NCBI GenBank assembly: GCA_044344795.1 | Contig: JBIJCF010000003.1 | Location: forward strand, 62,001 to 126,000 | Origin: GCA-2737665 sp044344795 | Lineage (GTDB): Bacteria > Bacteroidota > Bacteroidia > Palsa-965 | Direction of reading: 5' to 3' | Length of the DNA: 64,000 bases | Shown here: piece by piece, positions 9,116 through 17,220 of the stretch | How the letters are laid out: each line of letters begins with the position of its first letter | Numbering within the stretch: position 1 is the stretch's first letter | Program-made: the position numbers and the translations under genes | Notes under the pieces: generated by a model | Seen by the model: only the letters and a program-made list of their open reading frames with translations | Told to the model about the DNA's origin: nothing | Database searches by the model: none

Positions 9116-9877
9116 GTGGAAATTACATTCTTAGGCACAGGCACATCACAAGGAGTTCCGGTTATCGCCTGCAACTGCGCTGTGTGTGCGTCTCAGGATC
9201 CACGTGATAAACGCTTGCGGACATCAATTTTTATCAAGCACCACGGACACACCATTGTTGTAGATTCGGGCCCCGATTTCCGCCAACAGTTATTACGCGA
9301 AAACGTACAAAATCTCGATTCAGTGTTGTTTACACATGAGCACAAAGATCACATCGCAGGTCTTGATGATGTTCGTGCTTTCAATTTCGTGCAGAAACGT
9401 TCAATGCCCGTGTATGCTACTCCGCGAGTTCACGAAGCATTAAAAAGGGAGTATCAGTACATATTTGACGGTACCAATTATCCGGGAATTCCGCAGATTG
9501 AAGTCAATCATTTTGGTGATGAACCATTTCATATAGGTCCTATTCACGTAGAACCTATTCAAGTGTTTCACCACAAATTGCCCGTGTATGGATTTCGTTT
9601 CGATGACTTTGTCTACATCACGGATGCGAATAGCATTCCCGATAAGGAAAAGGATAAAATAAAACGTTGCAAAGTGTTGGTGTTAAACGCGCTTCGTCGA
9701 GAACAGCACATTTCACATTTTACGCTGGACGAAGCCATAGCTTTAGTAGAAGAATTAAGACCCGAAATGACCTATTTCACGCACATTAGCCACCAGTTGG
9801 GTGCACATGCAGAGGTCGAGCAGGAATTGCCTCCGCATATGCGATTAGCGTACGATGGCTTAAGAATTCGCTTGTAA
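9116..9877 (+). CDS. MBL-fold phosphodiesterase, PhnP-like
   Basis: The 253-residue protein starts at a GTG (GTG GAA ATT) just inside the canonical MEITFLGTGTSQGVP N-terminus. Metal ligands are HEHKDH at 74-79, with further His in THISHQLGAH near 222-231. A Cys-rich loop (CNCAVC, 19-24) matches the structural zinc site of PhnP, which opens 5-phosphoribosyl 1,2-cyclic phosphate. No C-P lyase genes are nearby, so the role is probably general cyclic or diester phosphate hydrolysis. The gene ends exactly one base before the convergent lipoprotein gene, with no obvious terminator between. Confidence 0.85.
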   Translation: MEITFLGTGTSQGVPVIACNCAVCASQDPRDKRLRTSIFIKHHGHTIVVDSGPDFRQQLLRENVQNLDSVLFTHEHKDHIAGLDDVRAFNFVQKRSMPVYATPRVHEALKREYQYIFDGTNYPGIPQIEVNHFGDEPFHIGPIHVEPIQVFHHKLPVYGFRFDDFVYITDANSIPDKEKDKIKRCKVLVLNALRREQHISHFTLDEAIALVEELRPEMTYFTHISHQLGAHAEVEQELPPHMRLAYDGLRIRL

Positions 9878-10570
9878 TTATTTTTTCTGCGGAGCGCCCG
9901 GTTTAACAGGAGGCGGCGTTGCGGTAACTTCCATTTCGCAGGGCACCACAATGCGCTTTTCCTCTACGCGAAGATCGCAGAAGGTGGAACGTAAATACAA
10001 TTTTTTCTTCGTTCCGTCGGGCATGTCGACGTCCATATCAGATTCAGTGGCAGCAGGGCCTTCGAAAGTGAAAGGGTCTTCAAAGTAAGTGGCAAAATCG
10101 ATGTCGGTAATATGGACTTTTTTACCCAACACTTTCGTGTACAATTCACCAATAGCACGCGTCACTTTAACTTTAATAAGATTCTTGTCCTTATCGTACC
10201 AGATTTTAACATCGCCAATCACTTTTGTGGTGTAATTGAATGGTCCCGAAATTACATTGACATCCGTTACGAAATCGGCTTTTCCCGGATGCAAGGCGAT
10301 ATGCGGATTGATCAACGTCCAGTAAGCCGTATCAGTCATAAATAATACTTTGTACGCTTCTTTGCCTTTAATTACTCCGATTGCCTTAAACACCTTATTA
10401 AGCATATCCTGGTGTAGAATAACTACAACGTCATCCGGATTTTGAGTCGGCGTTTGCTGCACTGTGGGAGTAGGAGTAGGAGCTGGAGTTTGTGTGGCGT
10501 TCTTTTTGTTTTTGCACGCAGTAAGCGCAAATGCTAAGCATACGAGCAATATGTGAATTACTTTCTTCAT
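9878..10570 (-). CDS. Lipoprotein of unknown function
   Basis: MKKVIHILLVCLAFALTACKN is a lipoprotein signal with the lipobox Cys at residue 19. The start at 10570 is preferred over an in-frame start at 10642, which would put 24 residues before the signal. A Pro/Thr/Gln linker (about residues 26-45) precedes a beta-rich domain of about 180 residues with no motif I recognise. The protein is probably sorted to the inner or outer membrane. It is divergent from the thioredoxin-like secreted protein at 10627, with 56 bases between the starts. Confidence 0.75.
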   Translation of the reverse strand: MKKVIHILLVCLAFALTACKNKKNATQTPAPTPTPTVQQTPTQNPDDVVVILHQDMLNKVFKAIGVIKGKEAYKVLFMTDTAYWTLINPHIALHPGKADFVTDVNVISGPFNYTTKVIGDVKIWYDKDKNLIKVKVTRAIGELYTKVLGKKVHITDIDFATYFEDPFTFEGPAATESDMDVDMPDGTKKKLYLRSTFCDLRVEEKRIVVPCEMEVTATPPPVKPGAPQKK

Positions 10571-10626
10571 GAACAGCACAATTTCAGGCAAGGAATTTGC
10601 GTACTTTGAATAACAACACGAAAAAT

Positions 10627-11157
10627 ATGAAAGTATTAGCACTTGCAGCAGCTGTAGCGTTATCTTTTACAGTAATTACTTCTCCGATAGGAAAACCATT
10701 TCCTGTTTTAAAAGCTGAAACCTTAAAGGATCAGGTTGTTTCGTTACCCGATGCAGTGAAAGGAAAAAGTTCTATCATTTGTTTGGCGTATTCTCAGAAG
10801 GCTGAAAAAGACCTGAAAACGTGGTACGAGCCCACTTACAATAAGTTTATAGCACAGACGGGATTAATGGATGATGTCTATGACATCCATCTATATTTTA
10901 TCCCCATGTTTACCGGTGCTAATGCCGCTGCGGCCGTGTCAGCCAAGAAGCAAATTGAAAAGGACGTCCAAGTAGACGTTCATCCCCACATTTTGGTGTA
11001 TCGCGGTGATGTAGATGCTTACAAAGCTTCACTTGGAATGGACGACAAGGAAAAGCCGTATATCTATGTTTTAGATGCTACTGGTAAAGTTGTCCACATG
11101 ACTTCCGGCGCTTTTACCGAGGAGAAAATGGACGACATCGAGGATAAACTCGACTAA
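10627..11157 (+). CDS. Exported thioredoxin-fold (ATP10/redoxin-like) protein without CxxC
   Basis: The start at 10627 gives MKVLALAAAVALSFTVITS, a signal peptide; the frame is open further upstream but adds only ten polar residues. The mature part (176 residues in all) opens with IGKPFPVLKAETL, the usual entry strand of redoxin domains, and has IICLAYSQKAEKDL where a thioredoxin would carry its CxxC, so redox activity is unlikely. The later part, KPYIYVLDATGKVVHMTSG, is the closing strand-strand-helix of the fold. It resembles the ATP10-like family only loosely. Upstream, TACTTTG in the spacer may be part of a -7 element. Confidence 0.65.
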   Translation: MKVLALAAAVALSFTVITSPIGKPFPVLKAETLKDQVVSLPDAVKGKSSIICLAYSQKAEKDLKTWYEPTYNKFIAQTGLMDDVYDIHLYFIPMFTGANAAAAVSAKKQIEKDVQVDVHPHILVYRGDVDAYKASLGMDDKEKPYIYVLDATGKVVHMTSGAFTEEKMDDIEDKLD

Positions 11158-11161
11158 TGTA

Positions 11162-11350
11162 CTAAAGAACAACCTTTGCGTTCGGATACTTCTTCATCCA
11201 CATTTGCATCGACTCTTCAGAACGAACCATGATGGTGGTTTTGCTGTCAATGCGCAATTTAATGCTGTTTGCTGAAGGTTCTGGCATTGCGGGTCTACGG
11301 GTACGCATGCGCATGGCACGGCTCTCTTTTACAATGGTTAATGGTTTCAT
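11162..11350 (-). CDS. Small basic protein A, paralogue of 11557-11703
   Basis: A 62-residue product. Its last 34 residues align without gaps to the next small gene: SIKLRIDSKTTIMVRSEE then SMQMWMKKYPNAKVVL here, against RFKLQVDYRTIIVVKSKA then ALQMWMNKYPAAKLIA there. About half the positions are identical and most others conservative, and the pattern (two strands, then a helix ending in K-Y-P-x-A-K) suggests a small folded unit. The N-terminal 27 residues are Arg/Met-rich and unique. Its stop lies 4 bases from the stop of the convergent thioredoxin-like gene. Function unknown. Confidence 0.6.
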   Translation of the reverse strand: MKPLTIVKESRAMRMRTRRPAMPEPSANSIKLRIDSKTTIMVRSEESMQMWMKKYPNAKVVL

Positions 11351-11497
11351 GGTATTGCTTGTTTTAATTCTACATCAAATGAACGCTATTATTTAACACG
11401 ATTCAGAAAAATTAGCCCATTGGCCATCCAGCCCCGATGAATGGTAGCCTAACCCGATAAGTGGTGTTCGGATCGGCTCTCTAATCCGTAAAGCATG

Positions 11498-11526
11498 AAA
11501 AAGGGCTGTCTCTTAAGAAACAACCC
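11498..11526 (-). terminator. Terminator of small gene B
   Basis: On the minus strand GGGTTGTTTCTT pairs with AAGAGACAGCCC (two G-U pairs) and is followed by TTTTT. It lies 30 bases after the stop of the 48-residue gene, so the two paralogues are probably separate transcription units. Confidence 0.65.
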
Positions 11527-11556
11527 GGGGATGTAACCAACCAAACACAAGCGCCT

Positions 11557-11703
11557 TTATGCAATCAGCTTTGCTGCGGGATATTTATTCATCCACATCT
11601 GCAATGCGGCTTTTGATTTTACCACAATAATGGTTCTGTAATCGACCTGAAGCTTGAAGCGATCTCCGCCCTCAACGCTTTTATTTTTTTTATCGTTTTT
11701 CAT
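11557..11703 (-). CDS. Micro-protein B (48 residues), paralogue of 11162-11350
   Basis: ATG at 11703 (MKNDKKNKSVEGGDRFK) to TAA at 11557. It is too short for most gene finders. It is supported by the gapless similarity of its last 34 residues to the neighbouring 62-residue gene and by a terminator just downstream. Protein differences are mostly conservative (K/R, I/V, L/V) and third-codon positions differ widely, so this is selection on protein and not a recent DNA duplication. Lys-rich head, then a strand-strand-helix core. The 267 bases between this gene and clpB contain the clpB terminator and A/T-rich sequence only. Confidence 0.65.
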   Translation of the reverse strand: MKNDKKNKSVEGGDRFKLQVDYRTIIVVKSKAALQMWMNKYPAAKLIA

Positions 11704-11910
11704 GATAGTTTACTTTTTCTCGTTTAGTACTAAGACGCATAACGCGTGCCGAAGTTGTACGGGTTAACATTATTTGGCAAGATGATTTGAGCCCTTGCTC
11801 AAGTTTTAAAATGCCTGCAATAAAATTTTTACAGATTAATTGAAATTTTATAAATAATTGAAAATAAGTAATATATAAATTTTATTGAAAGTTATTATTT
11901 AATTTAAAAG

Positions 11911-11945
11911 AAACAACCCGAAACTGTTCTGATTTCGGGTTGTTT
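11911..11945 (-). terminator. clpB terminator
   Basis: A perfect 13-bp stem (AAACAACCCGAAA / TTTCGGGTTGTTT) with a 9-base loop, followed on the minus strand by CTTTT. It lies 25 bases past the clpB stop. Confidence 0.85.
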
Positions 11946-11970
11946 ATGAAGATTAATCGTTGAGTATTGG

Positions 11971-14580
11971 TCAGGCTTTCTCTACAACCGGGTTTCGAAA
12001 TACCATTTCCTTGTCGAACACATCCAGAACAATATTTCCTGATTTGTTGACTTTTCCGGCCAGAATTTGTTTTGAGAGTTCATTCAGAACACGCTTCTGA
12101 ATAACCCGTTTTACAGGTCGTGCACCGTATTGAGGATCGTATCCTAATTCCGCAAGCCATTCAACTGCTTCAGGTGTGTATTCAAAATCCACATCAGCAT
12201 CTGCCAGCATCTTGGTAACGCCATCCAGTTGAATTTTTACGATCGCGGTAACATTTTCGCGGGTAAGCGGTGCAAACATGATGATTTCATCAATTCTGTT
12301 CAGGAACTCCGGGCGAATTTGTTTTTTCAGCAATTCAAATACTTCCAGCTTAGTCTTCGCCATGATCTCATCTTTATTGAATTCCGAGATATTCTCGAAA
12401 TTTTCCTGAATGAGGTGTGAACCCATGTTGGAAGTCATGATGATGATGGTATTCTTAAAATTCACCACACGACCTTTGTTATCCGTCAATCGTCCGTCGT
12501 CCAGCACCTGCAACAAAATATTGAAGACGTCCGGATGCGCTTTTTCAATTTCATCTAAAAGAATGACACTGTAAGGCTTGCGTCGAACCGCTTCTGTCAA
12601 CTGACCGCCTTCTTCATAGCCTACATACCCCGGAGGCGCTCCAACCAATCGCGATACACTGTGACGCTCCTGATATTCACTCATGTCAATGCGTGTCATT
12701 GCAGCGTCATTGTTGAAAAGAAACTCTGCCAAAGCCTTTGCTAATTCCGTTTTCCCGACACCTGTAGTTCCAAGGAAAATAAAGGAGCCAATAGGTTTAC
12801 GGGCGTCCTGCAATCCCGCGCGACTTCTGCGCACAGCATCAGCGATAGCTTCAATTGCATCGTCCTGACCAACTACACGTTTGTGCAATTCATCTTCCAG
12901 ATACAACAATTTCTCACGTTCACTTTGCAACATACGCGTAACCGGAATTCCGGTCCAGTGGCTGATAACACCTGCAATATCTTCACTGTCCACTTCTTCT
13001 TTTATTAGCGGAGTGCCGACACTTTGCATATCTGCTAATTTCTTTTTCGCTTCTTCCAGTCGTTGTTCAGCTTCACGTACACGTCCATAGCGTATCTCTG
13101 CTACTTTACCATAATCTCCGGCGCGTTCAGCCTGATCTGCTTCGAACTTCAACTGTTCCAACAACTCTTTCTCCTTTTGAATTCCTTCCACCACATCCTT
13201 TTCCGACTGCCAGCGCGCACGCAGATCAGCTCGTTTATCATTCAACTCCGCAATTTCCTTATTCAGATCATCTAATTTCTGCTGGTCATTCTCGCGTTTA
13301 ATAGCTTCACGCTCAATTTCCAACTGGCGTATTTTTCTTTCAACATCCTCGAGTTCAGCAGGCATCGAGTTAATCTCCATGCGCAGTTTAGAAGCGGCTT
13401 CATCCACAAGGTCAATGGCTTTATCCGGAAGGAATCGATCGTTGATGTAGCGTTGCGACAACTCCACAGCCGCAATAATCGCTTCGTCCTTAATGCGAAC
13501 CTTGTGGTGTGTTTCGTATTTTTCTTTAATACCTCTCAAAATTGAGATCGCATCTTCTGCAGATGGTTCATCTACCAAAACCTTCTGGAATCGGCGTTCC
13601 AGCGCTTTATCTTTTTCAAAGTATTTCTGAAACTCATTCAAAGTTGTGGCACCAATTGCACGAAGTTCTCCGCGAGCTAAGGCAGGTTTCAAGATATTTG
13701 CAGCATCCATCGCACCTTCACCGCCACCGGCACCAACTAGTGTATGAATCTCATCAATGAATAGAACGACTTCCCCATCAGAGGCAATCACTTCTTTAAC
13801 AACGGCTTTTAATCGCTCTTCAAATTCTCCTTTGTACTTGGCACCTGCTATCAAAGCGCCCATGTCCAGGGAAAAGATGCGTTTTGATTTCAAATTTTCA
13901 GGAACATCACCATTGATAATACGATGCGCCAATCCTTCAGCTATCGCAGTTTTACCAACTCCGGGCTCACCAACAAGAATTGGATTGTTCTTTGTTCTAC
14001 GACTTAATATTTGCAGTACCCGACGAATTTCTTCATCACGCCCGATTACGGGATCCAATTTTCCTTTTTGTGCCTGAGCATTTAAGTCAATGGCGTATTT
14101 GCCAAGCGCATTGTAAGTTTCTTCGGCCCCTGCACTGGTAACTTTTGCTCCTTTTCGCAAATCGATGATTGCTGCTTTAAGCCCTTTTTCAGTAACTCCA
14201 TTGTCTTTTAGTAGTTGACTTATCTGTTCGCCGGCATCCAATAGAGCCAAAACGATGTGTTCTACTGAGACGAACTCATCCTGAAAATCTTTTAGCAAAT
14301 TGACAGCCTTCACCAAAACCTTATTAGAGTTTTGTGATAAATATTGCCCGCCGCCGCTGACTTTAGGGTAGGAGTTGACAATGTGTTCAGTCACCTGCTT
14401 TATCATCGCAGGATTAACATTGAGTTTTTTCAGCAGAAACGGAGTTGCATTTTCGTCCGTTTCTAATATTCCCAGCAGTATGTGCCCGGTTTCAATAGCC
14501 TGATGCCCTTGGGTCATGGCGATCTGTTGGGCCTGCTGTATTGCCTCTTGTGATTTGATTGTAAAATTGTTGAGGTTCAT
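11971..14580 (-). CDS. clpB: ClpB AAA+ disaggregase
   Basis: A full-length ClpB of 869 residues. It has an N-terminal Clp repeat domain (1-145), the first AAA+ module with Walker A GEPGVGKT at 204-211 and its IDEIHTLVGAGG Walker B segment, a coiled-coil middle domain (about 400-530, rich in Glu/Lys/Arg), the second AAA+ module with GTTGVGKT, and the D2-small domain. The middle domain distinguishes it from ClpA and ClpC. It rescues aggregated proteins with DnaK. The ATG at 14580 gives the family N-terminus MNLNNFTIKSQEAI; an ATG two codons upstream (14586) is possible. The gene is monocistronic. I found no convincing heat-shock operator upstream. Confidence 0.97.
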   Translation of the reverse strand: MNLNNFTIKSQEAIQQAQQIAMTQGHQAIETGHILLGILETDENATPFLLKKLNVNPAMIKQVTEHIVNSYPKVSGGGQYLSQNSNKVLVKAVNLLKDFQDEFVSVEHIVLALLDAGEQISQLLKDNGVTEKGLKAAIIDLRKGAKVTSAGAEETYNALGKYAIDLNAQAQKGKLDPVIGRDEEIRRVLQILSRRTKNNPILVGEPGVGKTAIAEGLAHRIINGDVPENLKSKRIFSLDMGALIAGAKYKGEFEERLKAVVKEVIASDGEVVLFIDEIHTLVGAGGGEGAMDAANILKPALARGELRAIGATTLNEFQKYFEKDKALERRFQKVLVDEPSAEDAISILRGIKEKYETHHKVRIKDEAIIAAVELSQRYINDRFLPDKAIDLVDEAASKLRMEINSMPAELEDVERKIRQLEIEREAIKRENDQQKLDDLNKEIAELNDKRADLRARWQSEKDVVEGIQKEKELLEQLKFEADQAERAGDYGKVAEIRYGRVREAEQRLEEAKKKLADMQSVGTPLIKEEVDSEDIAGVISHWTGIPVTRMLQSEREKLLYLEDELHKRVVGQDDAIEAIADAVRRSRAGLQDARKPIGSFIFLGTTGVGKTELAKALAEFLFNNDAAMTRIDMSEYQERHSVSRLVGAPPGYVGYEEGGQLTEAVRRKPYSVILLDEIEKAHPDVFNILLQVLDDGRLTDNKGRVVNFKNTIIIMTSNMGSHLIQENFENISEFNKDEIMAKTKLEVFELLKKQIRPEFLNRIDEIIMFAPLTRENVTAIVKIQLDGVTKMLADADVDFEYTPEAVEWLAELGYDPQYGARPVKRVIQKRVLNELSKQILAGKVNKSGNIVLDVFDKEMVFRNPVVEKA

Positions 14581-14739
14581 AAACAAATAATAAAAGTGAA
14601 ATAAATACTAACGTCAACTTATCATCAATAGCTGTTCCGAACCTCATAACAAGCAAATATGTCGCGATATAACACTATTGCCCTGACGATTAGTCACTAC
14701 AGTTGAATACAATCGGCTATTACGTCAGAATAATCCAAC

Positions 14740-14767
14740 AAAAAAGCCCCCCGATTTCTCGGAGGGC
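14740..14767 (-). terminator. Terminator of the T9SS substrate gene
   Basis: On the minus strand GCCCTCCGA, loop GAAA, TCGGGGGGC (one G-U pair) and then TTTTTT, 22 bases after the stop. Confidence 0.85.
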
Positions 14768-14789
14768 TCTCGATCGAAAAATATTCGGA

Positions 14790-16736
14790 TTATTTGATGA
14801 TCAACTTGCTTGAAGTGCTGTTGTTACCTACTGCAATGTTCAAGAAGTAGATACCTGAAGTTAATGCCTCAGTGTTCAACTGAACTAAAGTGTTTCCTGC
14901 AGCCAAGTCACGGTTTTCAACCATAACTTCCTGACCTAACTGATTGTAGATAGTGAAACGAACGTTGCCTGCATTGTTCAGGTCAAGGTTTACGTTTACT
15001 AATTCATTAGCAGGGTTTGGAAACAAGTTGTAAGAACCGAAAGCAGCAACTTCTTCAACACCGATAGCCAAGTTGAAGTCTGCATCCTGGAACTGTACGT
15101 TGTTCAGGTAGTAGTGATCAAAAGTGCTGATCATATCTGTTCCTGAGCTACGGCCGATAGAGTTAGTTACAGGGATAGTGTATGTGTTACCACTGGTTAA
15201 TGCGATGTCTGAAGTATAGTTCCAGAAGAAGTCAGCAGTAGTAGTAAATTGTGTACGTGCAGTCCACAAGCCTGTAGTTAAGTTAACACCACGAGCGAAC
15301 AAGTCGCAAAAGCTATTTTCACCACCGCTGATCAATACGTCAGAATCAGACCAAGTGTAGAAAATTTTCTGACCATCAGCAGTGATAGCCGCTTGAATAC
15401 GAGCGTCTGTATCGAATGCAGAAGTTCCGTCAGAGAAATTAGCACCAGGCCCAGGAGTTGCCATCAACGAGTCAACTAACCAAGCATCCCAACCTGTAGC
15501 AGTTGTATGAACATCATAGATGTAGTGCTGAGCAAATTGTCCTACTAACTGAGAGTTCAAATTCCAAGTATAACCTAAAGAATCGTCATCATTAGATGCA
15601 CCGGCGTCAATTGTACACACGATGTGTAACTGACCGTTCGCATCAACCACAGCATCAGAACCGTTTGTTTGAGAGAACCAAGGCTTCAACTGACCGTCTG
15701 TTGCTGGAGCAATAATGTTATCAGTAATAACAGGCAATGTAGTGAAGTCAAACAATGGTTGACGAGTCCAAGTGGCACCGAAGTCAGTTGTTTTCCAAAC
15801 TAATGGCAAGAAAGTACGAGTTGCAGAAGTTGTTGCAGCAGCATCAGCTCCAAAGAATACTACATAACCAATCTGACCGCTTTGGTTGAATGCGATATGA
15901 GTTACAGTCCAAGCATCAGCAGCACCTGTTCCATCTAAATGGAAATTTGGCAAGATAGAATCCCAAGTCCAATTGAACTGAGTTCCGTCGTGCTTACCAT
16001 GCATGATAGCAGCACCAGTGAAACCTGTTAAACCAACAGGATCAGAATACGTACCTGCAGTAACCCATGCAGAACTATCTGCAGTAGATGTCAAACCGAT
16101 ACGTGGCATGCCCAATGGGAATACGCCTTGGTTACCGTTAGTATAAGAAATTGTGTTCCCAATAGCGGAATTGCTAACGTTCATTTCGCTAGTCCAGTAG
16201 CCTTGCCAACCGGAACCATCTGTGTACGGTCCGCATGATACAGCCCAAGCATTTGCGAGTGTTGTATTTCCTGCAGGGTTAACAATAACACCGCTAGGGT
16301 AACGGAAACGCTGGTTACCTGTAGTTTCGAAATCTACGAAGTAGGTAGAGTCCCAAGAAGTACCATTGTTAGTTGTCCAAATATGGTTGACTGAACCTGA
16401 AGACTGGTTTGGAACTGACCAATCAGCAGAAAGACGGTTTGTCCACATAGCTGCTCCCAAAGCCTGGTTAGCAGTTAATGTAGTAGATTGAGATACGAGC
16501 AAGCCAAAAGCATTGCGTGAGCTGGAGAATTTGGTGCCGGCAGCAAGAACTGCAGGATTGTTACCGTTTCTCTGGCTATTAGCCGCTTGTTGATAGAAAT
16601 TTTCTGAACGAGTGTCAGCAATGCTCTTTTTGCTGAGGCTCAGGTCCGGCTTGGAAACACCTCCAACTTTTGGCGCTTGCGCTGCAAGTCCAAGTCCGGC
16701 ACTAACTCCGATCGCGAGTAGTAAACCTTTTTTCAT
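14790..16736 (-). CDS. Secreted protein with BNR-like repeats and a type A T9SS sorting domain
   Basis: The 648 residues begin with a signal peptide (MKKGLLLAIGVSAGLGLAAQ). The body is rich in Trp, Thr, Ser and Asn with several Asp-box-like elements (WTTNNGTSWDST near 107, WKTTDFGATWTRQP near 318), suggesting a sialidase-type beta-propeller. The last 75 residues are a classic type A C-terminal sorting domain: YNLFPNPANELVNVNLD, FTIYNQLGQEVM and LTSGIYFLNIAV, ending in KLIIK. The protein should cross the outer membrane by T9SS and be anchored or released. Codon choice looks strongly biased and the promoter is near consensus, so it is probably abundant. No catalytic residues are identifiable; an adhesin or surface-layer-like role is possible. 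Confidence 0.85.
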   Translation of the reverse strand: MKKGLLLAIGVSAGLGLAAQAPKVGGVSKPDLSLSKKSIADTRSENFYQQAANSQRNGNNPAVLAAGTKFSSSRNAFGLLVSQSTTLTANQALGAAMWTNRLSADWSVPNQSSGSVNHIWTTNNGTSWDSTYFVDFETTGNQRFRYPSGVIVNPAGNTTLANAWAVSCGPYTDGSGWQGYWTSEMNVSNSAIGNTISYTNGNQGVFPLGMPRIGLTSTADSSAWVTAGTYSDPVGLTGFTGAAIMHGKHDGTQFNWTWDSILPNFHLDGTGAADAWTVTHIAFNQSGQIGYVVFFGADAAATTSATRTFLPLVWKTTDFGATWTRQPLFDFTTLPVITDNIIAPATDGQLKPWFSQTNGSDAVVDANGQLHIVCTIDAGASNDDDSLGYTWNLNSQLVGQFAQHYIYDVHTTATGWDAWLVDSLMATPGPGANFSDGTSAFDTDARIQAAITADGQKIFYTWSDSDVLISGGENSFCDLFARGVNLTTGLWTARTQFTTTADFFWNYTSDIALTSGNTYTIPVTNSIGRSSGTDMISTFDHYYLNNVQFQDADFNLAIGVEEVAAFGSYNLFPNPANELVNVNLDLNNAGNVRFTIYNQLGQEVMVENRDLAAGNTLVQLNTEALTSGIYFLNIAVGNNSTSSKLIIK

Positions 16737-16784
16737 GTTGTTTTTAGTTTGATTTTACAAGTTAAATGACACATTCTCTAAAGG

Positions 16785-16815
16785 CAAATATAGTGTTCTA
16801 AGTTTATGATTTCAA
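16785..16815 (-). promoter_or_regulatory. Bacteroidota-type promoter for 14790-16736
   Basis: On the minus strand TTG (16815-16813), 20 bases, TATATTTG (16792-16785), matching TTG-N19-TAnnTTTG. The start codon follows about 48 bases later. Confidence 0.7.
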
Positions 16816-17080
16816 AGAATAATAACGTTTTGATGATGTAAGAATGTTTAATCCGTTCATTTTCACCCAAAAACAACATTAACAGTGTGTTAATCGATGT
16901 GGATAAGCGTTTGGTCGATATTTAAAATAGGAGATTTGTTCAACGAATTAATTCGTTGAACACGAGGCTTATTTCGGGAATTCCGTGCGCCTCATCTTAG
17001 TTTATTTAGGTACCTCTAACGACCCAATAAAAGTTTATTCCTGAAAACCAGCATTATTCGTCTCATAACATTAAAAATTA

Positions 17081-17110
17081 TTGCCCAACCACCACAAATC
17101 CCTATCTTTG
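17081..17110 (+). promoter_or_regulatory. rpsA promoter
   Basis: TTG at 17081-17083, 19 bases, TATCTTTG at 17103-17110. This is an exact -33/-7 match and predicts transcription from about 17117. Confidence 0.8.
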
Positions 17111-17116
17111 CCGTCC

Positions 17117-17220
17117 AATTTTAAAACAAGGGGTCAATACGGCTTTGACTCATGTATAACCGCCGGTAAATAGCCGTATAACCGGTAAGCTTGTTTACAA
17201 GCATTAAACTCAATCAGCAC
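17117..17220 (+). promoter_or_regulatory. Structured 5' leader of rpsA
   Basis: About 104 bases lie between the predicted transcription start and the rpsA ATG. ATACGGCT (17137-17144) pairs perfectly with AGCCGTAT (17172-17179), enclosing ACCGCCGGT, which can fold on itself. A second hairpin, GCTTGT/ACAAGC (17189-17202), ends 18 bases before the start. ATAACCG occurs twice, once in the loop and once after the stem, so alternative pairings are possible. A ribosomal-protein autoregulatory leader is an inference from position and structure. Confidence 0.45.
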
